Shown: in pieces, positions 26,095 through 34,846 of the stretch
Layout: every line of letters starts with the position of its first letter
Numbering within the stretch: the first letter of the stretch is position 1
Assembly: GCA_947471985.1 (NCBI GenBank)
Contig: CANIZL010000014.1
Location: 1-64,000, forward strand
Source of the DNA: Verrucomicrobiota bacterium
GTDB taxonomy: Bacteria > Verrucomicrobiota > Verrucomicrobiia > Limisphaerales > UBA9464
Length of the DNA stretch: 64,000 nt
Direction of reading: 5' to 3'
Translations under genes and position numbers: made by a program
The notes under the pieces: generated by a model
Told to the model about the DNA's origin: nothing
Database searches by the model: none
The model's input: only the letters and a program-made list of their open reading frames with translations

Positions 26095-27240
26095 TCAAAT
26101 TCGAGCGCCGCGGGTCTGCCCCCGCTGCGACCACCACTGGTTGAGCTTGTCGAGGACCACCGCCAGGATGACTACTGCGCCGATGATTATTTGGGACCAA
26201 CTCTGGGGGATTCCCAGGATGACAATCCCGGTGGCGATCATTTTGATGATCAGAGCTCCCAGCAACGCTCCCAGAGCGCTTCCCCGCCCGCCGCTCAGGC
26301 TCGCCCCGCCGACGACGGCCGCGGCAATGACTTCGAGTTCATAGCCTTGCCCATCCCCGCTGTTGGCCGCTCCGTAGTAGCCCAGTTGCAGGAGTGCGGC
26401 GAGACCCGCCGTGGCCCCGGCCAACAGGAAGACGCCCACTTTGACCCGTTCCACCTGGATGCCGGAAAAGCGGCTCGCCAGTTCACTGCCACCGACGGCA
26501 TACACCCGACGACCTGCGGCCAGTTGCCGAAGGAAGATCGTTCCCGCGGCCACCACCAGGAGCGTTACCAGCAGGGGCCGGAGTTGCATGCCCGAGTCAC
26601 CTCCCGCAGTGACAATCTGCCGGAACGCTGCCGGAAATCCCCCCACGCTTTGGCCATCGGTGCCGACGAAGGCGATCCCGCGATAGATGGCCATGGTCCC
26701 CAAGGTGATGATGAACGGGTGGACCCCGAGTCGGGTAACCATGACGCCATTTAACAGCCCACAAACGAGACCGGTGCACAGGCCGGTCAAAATCCCCAGG
26801 ACAGCGCCGAGAACCGGTTGGCCGGCCATCGCCCCCTCGGGGCCGAACCGGTGCAAGAGCAGGGCCGCCAGGACGCTGGCGAGGGCGTAGATGGAGCCGA
26901 TGGAGAGATCGATTTGCCCGGCGATGATCACGCAGGTCATCCCCACTGCCATGATGGCGATGAACGAGGTTTCCTTGGCAAGTTGAACGAGGGTGTCGGC
27001 GTTGAGGAACTTGTTCACCCGCAGGGTGGCGGGCACCTCGTCCCCGTTGGGCAGGCGGGTCATGCTCCGTTCCCGGGTGCCATCCTCACGCTGGCGAAAC
27101 ACCGGGCGATCAACGGAACCGCCAAACCAAGTCAGGAGCAGACCGAAGATCAAAATAACCGCGAACAGGCCACCTTCCGCCAAGCGAAACCCCGCCCGTG
27201 ACCGGGCGGAACTGGGGGCGGACGGACGGGGAGAATTCAT
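26095..27240 (-). CDS. ABC transporter permease, ribose/xylose (RbsC) type
   Basis: 381 residues, with 8-10 hydrophobic helices. The family segments are GMTCVIIAGQIDLSIGS and GGASLSGGRGSALGALLGA. A hydrophilic insertion of about 30 residues (FRQREDGTRERSMTRLPN) lies between the first and second helices. The protein would form the membrane channel of a monosaccharide importer. No ATPase or solute-binding protein is encoded within several genes, so it is an orphan here. It converges with the DUF420 gene. Confidence 0.9.
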   Translation of the reverse strand: MNSPRPSAPSSARSRAGFRLAEGGLFAVILIFGLLLTWFGGSVDRPVFRQREDGTRERSMTRLPNGDEVPATLRVNKFLNADTLVQLAKETSFIAIMAVGMTCVIIAGQIDLSIGSIYALASVLAALLLHRFGPEGAMAGQPVLGAVLGILTGLCTGLVCGLLNGVMVTRLGVHPFIITLGTMAIYRGIAFVGTDGQSVGGFPAAFRQIVTAGGDSGMQLRPLLVTLLVVAAGTIFLRQLAAGRRVYAVGGSELASRFSGIQVERVKVGVFLLAGATAGLAALLQLGYYGAANSGDGQGYELEVIAAAVVGGASLSGGRGSALGALLGALIIKMIATGIVILGIPQSWSQIIIGAVVILAVVLDKLNQWWSQRGQTRGARI

Positions 27241-27385
27241 TCGACCGAATTACCGTAACGACCCCCGGACCGTTCTGTCCAACCCCTGCTTGATCCCTGA
27301 TTCCTTCAATGTCGACTGCCGTGTCCTGCCGTTCTGGCAGACGGCTCTGGCATATTGGAGGCGGGGTGCCACGTTCTTCGGGCCA

Positions 27386-28063
27386 ATGGTTCGCCTGGTC
27401 CTGTTTGATATCGATGGCACGCTGATTCGCACGGGTGGTGCGGGGGTGAAGGCGTTTGCCCGCGTGGCGGAACACGTGTACGGGCAGGCGACCGGGACCG
27501 CACACCTGAGATTTCACGGCGCCACGGATACCGGCTTGGTTCGGGATTTTCTGAGTGCCCATGGGGTCATGGATACTCCCCGGGAACGGCTCCGGTTCCT
27601 CGATGCCTACCTTTTCTGGCTGGACCATCACCTTTCCACCAACAAGGGAGAGATTTGTCCGGGTGTGCCGGGCTGTCTCGCCGCTCTCCGTTCCCTGCCG
27701 CAGCCACCGTTGATCGGATTGCTGACTGGCAATATTCGCCTGGGTGCTGAATTGAAGCTTCGCGCTCACGACCTTTGGAAGGAATTCTCCCTCGGTGGCT
27801 TTGGCGATGATCACGAGGATCGGGCGGAAATTGCCCGCAGTGCCCGTCGCCGGGGAGCGGCTGCCGTGAGTGGTCCGTTGGCCGATGACGAGGTCTTGGT
27901 GGTGGGGGATACGCCGGCAGATATTGCCTGCGCCCGGGCCATTGGCGCCCGATGCGCGGCGGTTGCGACCGGTGGCATCGATGCCGAAACCTTGCGGCGG
28001 GCCGGTCCCGATTGGTGTCTGCCCGATCTGCAAGACCACCGTCTCTTGGAGTGCTGTGTTTAA
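27386..28063 (+). CDS. HAD-superfamily hydrolase (phosphoglycolate phosphatase-like)
   Basis: 225 residues from the ATG at 27386. The HAD motifs are DIDGTLI (nucleophile Asp), LLTGN (Thr of motif II) and GDTPADIACARAIGA (motif IV). It probably dephosphorylates a small phosphate ester such as phosphoglycolate. It is on the same strand as the following operon, 22 bp before the 53-residue gene, so co-transcription is possible. An extended open frame from 26993 was rejected. Confidence 0.9.
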   Translation: MVRLVLFDIDGTLIRTGGAGVKAFARVAEHVYGQATGTAHLRFHGATDTGLVRDFLSAHGVMDTPRERLRFLDAYLFWLDHHLSTNKGEICPGVPGCLAALRSLPQPPLIGLLTGNIRLGAELKLRAHDLWKEFSLGGFGDDHEDRAEIARSARRRGAAAVSGPLADDEVLVVGDTPADIACARAIGARCAAVATGGIDAETLRRAGPDWCLPDLQDHRLLECCV

Positions 28064-28085
28064 AGCCCCGATAAATTCCCTCGAT

Positions 28086-28247
28086 ATGAGCAAAAAACGG
28101 CGGTTTTTTTTAGTGGAATTGCCGACGCGGGAAGTTTTACGTTTGACCATCAACGACTGGTCCATTAGCTACGCGGCCGACTTTCCGCGAGACAATGATT
28201 TCGGGTTTCCCCCGGATCGGAGTTTTTGCGGGCAGTTGACCGCGTAG
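28086..28247 (+). CDS. Small uncharacterised protein at the head of the secretin operon
   Basis: 53 residues starting MSKKRRFFLVELPTREVL, basic at the N-terminus, with an aromatic/acidic C-terminal half (FPRDNDFGFPPDR) ending QLTA. It has no signal peptide or membrane helix. The gene lies 22 bp after HAD and 10 bp before the PilM-like gene. Not recognised. Confidence 0.55.
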   Translation: MSKKRRFFLVELPTREVLRLTINDWSISYAADFPRDNDFGFPPDRSFCGQLTA

Positions 28248-28257
28248 ACCTCGCATT

Positions 28258-30132
28258 ATGCTGAAGTCAAAAACATTTCTGGGTGTGGATTTTGGGGCGG
28301 GTAGCCTCAAGGCCGCTGAATTTGAAACCGCCGAGGACGGCGGTTTACGGCTGCGTGCGTTCGGGGTAAAGTCCCTGGGCTTGGCGGGCTCACAGGATGC
28401 CCAACGGGAGGCCGTCCTTAAAAAATCGCTCGGTGACTTGCTGGGCGAAGCGGGACTTTCGGCCCGGGACGCCAGCATTTCGATCCCTGGGTACCAGGTT
28501 TTCAGCAAATTCGTCAAGCTCCCGCCAGTTGACACCTCCAAGGTCTCTCAAATCATTGAGTACGAGGCCAAGCAGAATGTTCCCTTCCCGTTGACCGAGG
28601 CGGCTTGGGACCGTCAGATTCTCGGCAACACGGCCAGCGGCGAGGTCGAGGTGGTGCTTTTGGCGGTGAAATCCGCCGAGGTGGAAAAATACTTCGGCAT
28701 CTGCGAGGGCGGCGGACTCAAACTTTCGGTGGTGGACGCTTCGCTGGCGGCACTCGCCAATGCGTTCCGGTACAATTATCCCGATCTCGAAGGATGCAGC
28801 CTCCTGATCGATATCGGCGCCAAGACCAGCAATGTGTTGGTCTTTGAGAAGAACAAGTTTTACGCCCGCAGCATTCCCGTTGGTTCGAATGCGATCACCC
28901 AGGAATTCGGCGCGGAAGTTAAACTGCCGTTTCCTGAGGCGGAAAAGATCAAGACCAACGGCGGGTTTGTCAGTTTGGGTGGTGCCTACGAGGAGCCTGA
29001 TGATCCGAAGTTGGCGGCCGTCTCCAAGGTGGCTCGCAACGTATTGACCCGCCTGCACTTGCAGGTGAATCAGACGATTCAATTCTATCGTACCCAACAG
29101 GGAGGTGCGGCGCCGGTACGGGTGTTCCTTTGTGGCGGTGGCTCGGTACTGCCCTATTCAACGGAGTTCTTCCAGGAAAAGCTCAACCTCCCAGTGGAGT
29201 ATTTTAACCCCTTCCGCAATGTGCAGATCGCGGCGGGTGTTGATGTCGAGGCCTTGGAGAAGGTGGCTCCGTCCTTGGGCGAGGTCGTGGGGTTGGGTCT
29301 GCGGAGCATCGTTCAGTGCCCGATGGAGCTGAACTTGATGCCCAAGGCGTCCCTTTCGCGGCAACAGTTCAATGCCAAGAAACCGTTGCTCCTGGCAGCG
29401 GCCTTTGCGGCCGCCGCTGGGGTATTTGGCTTTGGTGCCTATTTTAGCAAAAAGGCGGACGCCACCGCCGAGGTGATCAACAAGGTTCAGGAAAATCTGA
29501 CCCCGCTGGAGACTGCGTTGACCACTCTGCAGTCCGAACAATCCAAGGTGACCGCCCTGACCAACAAGACCGCCCAACTGGCCGGCTGGCTGCAGGGTCG
29601 GGTTGCTTGGCCTGAACTCGCATTGGAGCTCAAACGTGTGGTCGTCCAAGCCGAGGCGAATTCCGAGAGCAAACTCGCCCGGCCCGTTTCGCTTTGGATC
29701 GAAACGCTGTCCGATCCGATTTTCGGGCCCACTGTTACGGCAGCCACCACGGAGACGTCTTCGTCGGAGGAACCGACGGAGAAGCCCTTGCTGGCGCGCA
29801 TCGACCCGGCCTTGGCCGCACGCTATGGTCTCAAAGTAACCCCAACGCCCGCGGCAACCGAGGATGGCGATGGCGGCGGCGCCCCGAAGGCCAAGGGTTC
29901 TGTTTCGACCAATCAGATCGTCACCTTGAATTTGGTGATCAAGGGAATCATGGCTTCGCCCAACGACGAATCCCAGACGGCCACCATGTACGACTTCCAG
30001 AGCGTGGCCAAGGCAAGTGAGTTCTTTGACAAGGAAGGTACGGAATTGACCGGGAAGGTGGAGAAAGCCGAGGACTCCTTTGTGTTCTCGTTCCCCATCA
30101 AGATCAAATTGAAGCGACCGATCCAACTTTAA
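28258..30132 (+). CDS. pilM: PilM-PilN fusion protein (Amuc_1101-like)
   Basis: 624 residues. The first ~350 form a PilM actin-like (ASKHA) domain: GVDFGAGSLKAAEF at 9-22, KFVKLPP, EYEAKQNVPFPL and LLIDIGAKTSNVLVF, with FLCGGGS at 290. Residues ~357-362 read ELNLMP, the usual start of PilN, followed by a membrane helix (376-396) and a PilN-like periplasmic part with an acidic/Thr-rich insert. Normally PilM and PilN are separate proteins joined by a PilN peptide in PilM's groove; here they are one chain. It forms the inner-membrane platform beneath the secretin. The gene ends 1 bp before the next. Confidence 0.85.
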   Translation: MLKSKTFLGVDFGAGSLKAAEFETAEDGGLRLRAFGVKSLGLAGSQDAQREAVLKKSLGDLLGEAGLSARDASISIPGYQVFSKFVKLPPVDTSKVSQIIEYEAKQNVPFPLTEAAWDRQILGNTASGEVEVVLLAVKSAEVEKYFGICEGGGLKLSVVDASLAALANAFRYNYPDLEGCSLLIDIGAKTSNVLVFEKNKFYARSIPVGSNAITQEFGAEVKLPFPEAEKIKTNGGFVSLGGAYEEPDDPKLAAVSKVARNVLTRLHLQVNQTIQFYRTQQGGAAPVRVFLCGGGSVLPYSTEFFQEKLNLPVEYFNPFRNVQIAAGVDVEALEKVAPSLGEVVGLGLRSIVQCPMELNLMPKASLSRQQFNAKKPLLLAAAFAAAAGVFGFGAYFSKKADATAEVINKVQENLTPLETALTTLQSEQSKVTALTNKTAQLAGWLQGRVAWPELALELKRVVVQAEANSESKLARPVSLWIETLSDPIFGPTVTAATTETSSSEEPTEKPLLARIDPALAARYGLKVTPTPAATEDGDGGGAPKAKGSVSTNQIVTLNLVIKGIMASPNDESQTATMYDFQSVAKASEFFDKEGTELTGKVEKAEDSFVFSFPIKIKLKRPIQL

Positions 30133-30133
30133 T

Positions 30134-31156
30134 ATGGCCTGGATTAAGCGGAACCTCCTGTTCGTAGTGGGGCTGGTAGTGGCGGTGGCGCTCATTGGCG
30201 CCGGCGTCTTCTATCTGCTTCAACAAATGGATCGCTCGACGACAGCTACGGCCGATCTTGAGGGTAAGAATCAAAAGCTGGACCAATTGGTCCAGAATGA
30301 ACCTTATCCGGAGAAGAAGAACATTGATCTTGCCAAAGCGGAGCAACTCAAGCTGCAAAAGTTTCTCAACGAGGCCTTATCCCGCTTCCAGACCAACTTG
30401 GTGGCCAAGGATTTGGATTCTCAGCGTTACCAAAGTCTCTTGCTGGGAACGATTGCTGAATTGGATCGGGCCGCCGAGCAGGCGGGTACAAAACTGCCGG
30501 CCAGCGATTACGCATTTACCTTCGGGCCCCAAAAAGCCAACACCCAAATCCCGGTTTCCCGCCTCGGCGAACTGGCCGCCGAGTTGGCCGACGTTCGGGC
30601 CATCTCGCACGTCCTGTTCCGGGCCAAGGTCCATTCACTCTCCAGCTTGAAGCGAACCGGCGCCTCGACGAACGACTACGGAAATCCCGACATTATCACG
30701 GGTAAGAAACCCGTCACCGAACCGATAACCGGTGCCATCCTCCGCCCGTACGAGGTTCAATTCCAATGCTTTAGTGGAGAAATGGGCGCGGTGCTGGCCG
30801 GATTTGCCAACACGCCCGAGACGATTCTCGTGCGGGCCGTGAATATCCAACGGGGCACTTTGCACACCGAAACCGCCGCCGCTGCTCCCGCCGCCCTCCC
30901 GCCCTCCATGGCTCAAGGCGGCCTTCGGGGAATGGATCCGGCCTTGGCAGCCCGGTATGGATTGGGTCGTCCCCAAGTCGCGCAACCCGCGGCAGTCGCC
31001 GCCGCCCCCGCGGTCAAGGTCGGTGAGGTTGTGGTCGACGAAAAACCCATTCAAGTCTCCATGTTGCTGGATGTGATTAAATTGGCCGCCCCAGGCTCTG
31101 CCCCGGCGGCGGAAAAACCCACCCGCAAAGCAGCGGCCACATCAGAGAGTAACTGA
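30134..31156 (+). CDS. PilO-like protein (Amuc_1100-like)
   Basis: 340 residues. One N-terminal membrane helix (FVVGLVVAVALIGAGVFYLL) is followed by a coiled-coil stretch (about 35-90) and two ferredoxin-like half domains (about 100-250). A Pro/Ala tail follows, ending in a short strand (IQVSMLLDVIKL). This architecture is that of PilO and of Akkermansia Amuc_1100. The protein would align the inner-membrane platform with the secretin. It is 1 bp after the PilM-PilN gene and 9 bp before the next. Confidence 0.8.
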   Translation: MAWIKRNLLFVVGLVVAVALIGAGVFYLLQQMDRSTTATADLEGKNQKLDQLVQNEPYPEKKNIDLAKAEQLKLQKFLNEALSRFQTNLVAKDLDSQRYQSLLLGTIAELDRAAEQAGTKLPASDYAFTFGPQKANTQIPVSRLGELAAELADVRAISHVLFRAKVHSLSSLKRTGASTNDYGNPDIITGKKPVTEPITGAILRPYEVQFQCFSGEMGAVLAGFANTPETILVRAVNIQRGTLHTETAAAAPAALPPSMAQGGLRGMDPALAARYGLGRPQVAQPAAVAAAPAVKVGEVVVDEKPIQVSMLLDVIKLAAPGSAPAAEKPTRKAAATSESN

Positions 31157-31165
31157 TTTCAAGCC

Positions 31166-31981
31166 ATGGACTTTTTAAAGAAGCACTACGAAAAGGCGAT
31201 CCTCTCGCTGGTTCTCCTGGCGCTGGCGGTGGTAGCCGTCTTGCTTTTCGTCGAGGTCGGTACCTTCAAAACGAATCTGGACGACCAACTCAAGAACCGC
31301 ACCGGAGTAAAAAAGAAGGAGTTGCACGCTACGGATTTGACGAGCAACCAGGCCGTCTTAAAGCGCTTGGCGACTGCCATTGAGGTGCCGCTGGGCGGGG
31401 ATCACCCGGCCTTCAATGCCACGCGTTGGAAAAAAACGGCCAACGGCGACGCAGCCCCGGACAACTCCCGTGCCAACCAAGGGCCGGCCGGCATCTCTGG
31501 AGCCACCACGGCACCGTTGTATTTGTCCGTGGAATTTGGCAAGGCGGCTGGCACTGCCGAGGCTCCCCGGTATGAATTCATCATCGGGCGCGAATTTGAA
31601 AAGCAAGCCGCCAAACGTGGCAATATGACCCTCTCCGCCAAGGTCACCGAGGGTATCCGGTTGCCGGGACAGAAATCGGATCTCTTTCGCCTTCTGGAGG
31701 TCAAGGGTGCCGCGATGGAACCTGGGGAATTGAGCATTCAGCTCACCGCCGGCAACGAACGAGCCACCGTAGCCCCCAAGCGCCCCTATCGTCAGGTCAT
31801 GGGCTACTCTGCGCAGTTCACCTATGGCGTTGAAAAACGCCTCTTTCGCAACGTTCGCGTCGACGACTCCTTGCCTCTCTCCGGCGTCACCTACAAAGTG
31901 GTGGCCATCACTGAGGGCGAAATTGTAATTTCCGCACCTAATCAAGTTCGTTCAACCATCAAAGCAGGTTTGACCCCCTAA
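31166..31981 (+). CDS. PilP-like protein (Amuc_1099-like)
   Basis: 271 residues with one N-terminal membrane helix (AILSLVLLALAVVAVLLFV). The periplasmic part holds two beta-rich segments. The last (VTYKVVAITEGEIVISAPN) resembles the C-terminal PilP/GspC-type domain that contacts the secretin. Position between the PilO-like and secretin genes supports this. Confidence 0.7.
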   Translation: MDFLKKHYEKAILSLVLLALAVVAVLLFVEVGTFKTNLDDQLKNRTGVKKKELHATDLTSNQAVLKRLATAIEVPLGGDHPAFNATRWKKTANGDAAPDNSRANQGPAGISGATTAPLYLSVEFGKAAGTAEAPRYEFIIGREFEKQAAKRGNMTLSAKVTEGIRLPGQKSDLFRLLEVKGAAMEPGELSIQLTAGNERATVAPKRPYRQVMGYSAQFTYGVEKRLFRNVRVDDSLPLSGVTYKVVAITEGEIVISAPNQVRSTIKAGLTP

Positions 31982-32032
31982 GGTCATCGCCCACCGGAAA
32001 CCTCATTTTTCAATTCCAACGTGAAGGAAACC

Positions 32033-34801
32033 ATGACCAACGTGTCCCGCATCCTCGGCACGCTCCTCGTGTGTGCCGTTTTACAGACCGCACTGGCGCA
32101 ATCCCCGCAACAACAGGCTGAAGACGAAGCCATCCGGCGGGCTGAGAAGTCCATCCTCTTACGGAAGACTCTTGAGTCCGCCGAAAGCCTCCAAAAGGAG
32201 CGGGATCTCAACGCTGCCGCGAAGGTTTACGACGAAGCTTGGGCGCTCTCTGAATCCGTTGGGCCGAGCTCAGAAGCCGAGCGCGCCATTGCCGCTCACG
32301 GCGTGTCGAGCGTTCGCTTTGCGCTGGCCAATGCCGCCGCCAAAGCGGGCGACTTTAAGGCCGCCGATGCCCACATCGGTCGGGCTTTGAAAGTCGATCC
32401 CACCAACGCCCAGCTGAAGAATTTCAAGCACGAGAATGATCGTCGCTTGGCGGATATGGTCGGCAAGACCCCGAGCGACGTCTCGTTGTCGCTCCTGCCG
32501 GAGTACCATACGAACCAAATCAAGTTCTCCACGATGGTGCAGGACTCCCGGGTCTTGATGGAAATGGGTAAGTTGGAGGACGCCGAAAAGAGTCTTCGCG
32601 AAATCCTCAAGCAGGATCCGGAGAATCAGGGGGCGTACTACTACCTCAACCTCATCGAGGAGCGGAAGTACGATCGCCTGGTAAAGAAGCGCACCCTGAC
32701 CTCCAAGGAGAAGCTCATCGAGCTCGAACGCGCGTGGGATCGGCCGGTCTCCAAGTTGCCGGACAGCAACCCCTATGCCCGCACCAACACCATTCACACG
32801 GGTTACGGCCGCCAGTCGATCCAGAACAAGCTCGACAAGATCATTCTTGATGAAGTTAAGTTCGATGGCTTGCCGCTCGGCGAAGTTGTGAAGTGGCTGG
32901 ACGAACAGACCCGGCTCCGCGACCCGGAACGCAAGGGTTTGAACTTCCTCGTCAGCTCGTCCATCGACGCCCCCCAAAGCACTGGTGCGACGACGATTGA
33001 TCCCGCCACGGGCGCCCCGGTCGCTGCCGCGCAGGCGGAGCAGCTGGACCTGAATTCGATCACGATCAAATTGACCCCTGGCCTCAAGAAGGTCCGGTTG
33101 GCCGACGCCTTGGATGCCATCGCCACGGTGGCGGACCGGCCGATCAAGGTCTCCCTCTTGGAGTACGCCATTGTCTTTACTCAACGGTTGCCGGAAGCCG
33201 AACAGCTCCACACCCGTCAGTTTAAGGTGGATCCGAACACCTTCATGCAAGGTCTCGAGAGCGTCACGGGCTACCCGGTTGGAGCTTCCTTCGGCAATAG
33301 CCAAGGCGGCGGCGGTGGTGGTGGTGGTGGCGGCGGCGGCGGCGGTTCGGGTGGTGGCTCCAGCGGCTCTTCGGGCGGTGTTTTTGCCATCCCGCGGGTC
33401 GATCTCTCGGGTGCCGGTGGCATCACGGGTGGTGCCGGTGGCGGCGGCGGTGGTGCCGGCGGCGGTGGCGGCGGCGGTCAAACGGGCATTGGCATCAATG
33501 GCGTGACCCGTACGAACCTGATGGCGAGCGTTCAAGTCCTCGTCCGTGACTTCTTCCGTGCGGCCGGGGTTAACTTCCCGCAAACCGCTCTGGCCGGTGC
33601 AGGTGGTGCGGCGGGTGGTATTCCGCAGGCCCCTCCGGGATTCCCGGGCGCGGCTGGTCAGCAGCAGCAGGGTGAACAGAAGGCGATCTTCTTCAATGAT
33701 CGTGCTGGTGTACTGTTCGTTCGTGCGACTCTCGCCGATCTCGATATCATCGAGCAGGCCATCCAAGTGTTGAACGTTGCGCCGCCGCAGGTTCAGATCG
33801 AAGCCAAGTTTGCCGAGATCAACCAGAACGACTCCAAGGCCTTGGGCTTTGACTGGTACTTGGGTAATTTCCTAATGGACAAAGGTCGTCTCGGTGCTCA
33901 AGCCGGTTCGGCTCCGGCCTACGAAGGTACCCCCAGCGCGGCGAACCCGGCGGGCAACTTCCCGTACGCCAGCTCCCAGCTCAACAGCTCAACCACGGAT
34001 TCGCTCCTCACGGGCGGGCTCCGCAATCAAGCGGGCATTGGTGGCGATCAATCGGTGCCTGCTCTGGCGACCGTCACGGGTATCTTGACCGATCCCCAAT
34101 TCCGGGCGGTGATCCGGGCCTTGGAACAGCGCGATGGAGCGGAGCTTCTTTCCGCCCCGAAGGTGACGACCCTCAGCGGTCGGCAGGCGCAGATCACGGT
34201 GGCCGACGTGCGCACCATTGTTACGGGTACCGCCCAGAACAGCGGCCAAGGAGCCGGTGGCAGCCAGGCGACGCCGGGTGGCTTGGGTGGCGTGGTACAA
34301 AATACCGGAATTACGCAACAGTATAACACGTCTGCTCTTCCGTTCGGTCCTACCTTGGATGTCATCCCGTACGTCTCTGCGGATGACGTCTCGATTCAAA
34401 TGACGATCATGCCGAGCTACGTTGAGTTCATCGGATATGAAGAGTCCCAGTTCATCAACCGGGCGGTCACGGCCTCGGGTCTGAATCCCTTGCTCCAACA
34501 ACTCCCCTTGCCCCGCCTCCGCGTTCGGCAAGTTACGACTTCTGCGGTCGTTTGGGATGGCCAGACGGTTGTGCTCGGTGGCCTGATCGCCGAAGACGTC
34601 CGTAAACTCAAGGATAAGGTTCCGATTCTGGGTGACATTCCCTTCTTGGGACGCCTGTTCCGGAACGAAAGCTCCGCGACGAGCAAGAAGAACCTCTTGA
34701 TCTTCGTGACGCCTACGATCATCGACCCGGCCGGCAAGCGGATCCATGATATGAATAATCTTCCGTTCGACCCCAACGCGGTCCACGGCGGCAAGAACTG
34801 A
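32033..34801 (+). CDS. pilQ: Secretin (PilQ/GspD family, Amuc_1098-like)
   Basis: 922 residues from the ATG at 32033, with an AAGGAA Shine-Dalgarno just upstream (a GTG at 32021 is the alternative). A signal peptide leads into a TPR-containing N-terminal half (about 30-230) and two N-domains. A glycine-rich insert (about 425-490) contains runs of up to nine glycines. The C-terminal secretin domain is clear: ALATVTGILTDPQFRAVIRALEQ, LLSAPKVTTLSGRQA and a closing VPILGDIPFLGRLFR. It forms the outer-membrane ring of the secretion complex. It is the fourth platform gene of the operon, after the PilP-like gene. Confidence 0.93.
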   Translation: MTNVSRILGTLLVCAVLQTALAQSPQQQAEDEAIRRAEKSILLRKTLESAESLQKERDLNAAAKVYDEAWALSESVGPSSEAERAIAAHGVSSVRFALANAAAKAGDFKAADAHIGRALKVDPTNAQLKNFKHENDRRLADMVGKTPSDVSLSLLPEYHTNQIKFSTMVQDSRVLMEMGKLEDAEKSLREILKQDPENQGAYYYLNLIEERKYDRLVKKRTLTSKEKLIELERAWDRPVSKLPDSNPYARTNTIHTGYGRQSIQNKLDKIILDEVKFDGLPLGEVVKWLDEQTRLRDPERKGLNFLVSSSIDAPQSTGATTIDPATGAPVAAAQAEQLDLNSITIKLTPGLKKVRLADALDAIATVADRPIKVSLLEYAIVFTQRLPEAEQLHTRQFKVDPNTFMQGLESVTGYPVGASFGNSQGGGGGGGGGGGGGGSGGGSSGSSGGVFAIPRVDLSGAGGITGGAGGGGGGAGGGGGGGQTGIGINGVTRTNLMASVQVLVRDFFRAAGVNFPQTALAGAGGAAGGIPQAPPGFPGAAGQQQQGEQKAIFFNDRAGVLFVRATLADLDIIEQAIQVLNVAPPQVQIEAKFAEINQNDSKALGFDWYLGNFLMDKGRLGAQAGSAPAYEGTPSAANPAGNFPYASSQLNSSTTDSLLTGGLRNQAGIGGDQSVPALATVTGILTDPQFRAVIRALEQRDGAELLSAPKVTTLSGRQAQITVADVRTIVTGTAQNSGQGAGGSQATPGGLGGVVQNTGITQQYNTSALPFGPTLDVIPYVSADDVSIQMTIMPSYVEFIGYEESQFINRAVTASGLNPLLQQLPLPRLRVRQVTTSAVVWDGQTVVLGGLIAEDVRKLKDKVPILGDIPFLGRLFRNESSATSKKNLLIFVTPTIIDPAGKRIHDMNNLPFDPNAVHGGKN

Positions 34802-34846
34802 TCCACCGGTATTGTTTGTTAACTGACTTCGCACCCACAAGTGCCT

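Noticed and set aside
33305-33483. GGT/GGC repeats considered as a CRISPR-like or microsatellite array
   Set aside because: They are in frame within the secretin and encode glycine runs; there are no spacers.
32270-33766. A long minus-strand frame opposite the secretin
   Set aside because: Its Ala/Thr/Arg runs are the complement of the glycine-rich repeat in the secretin; no independent evidence.
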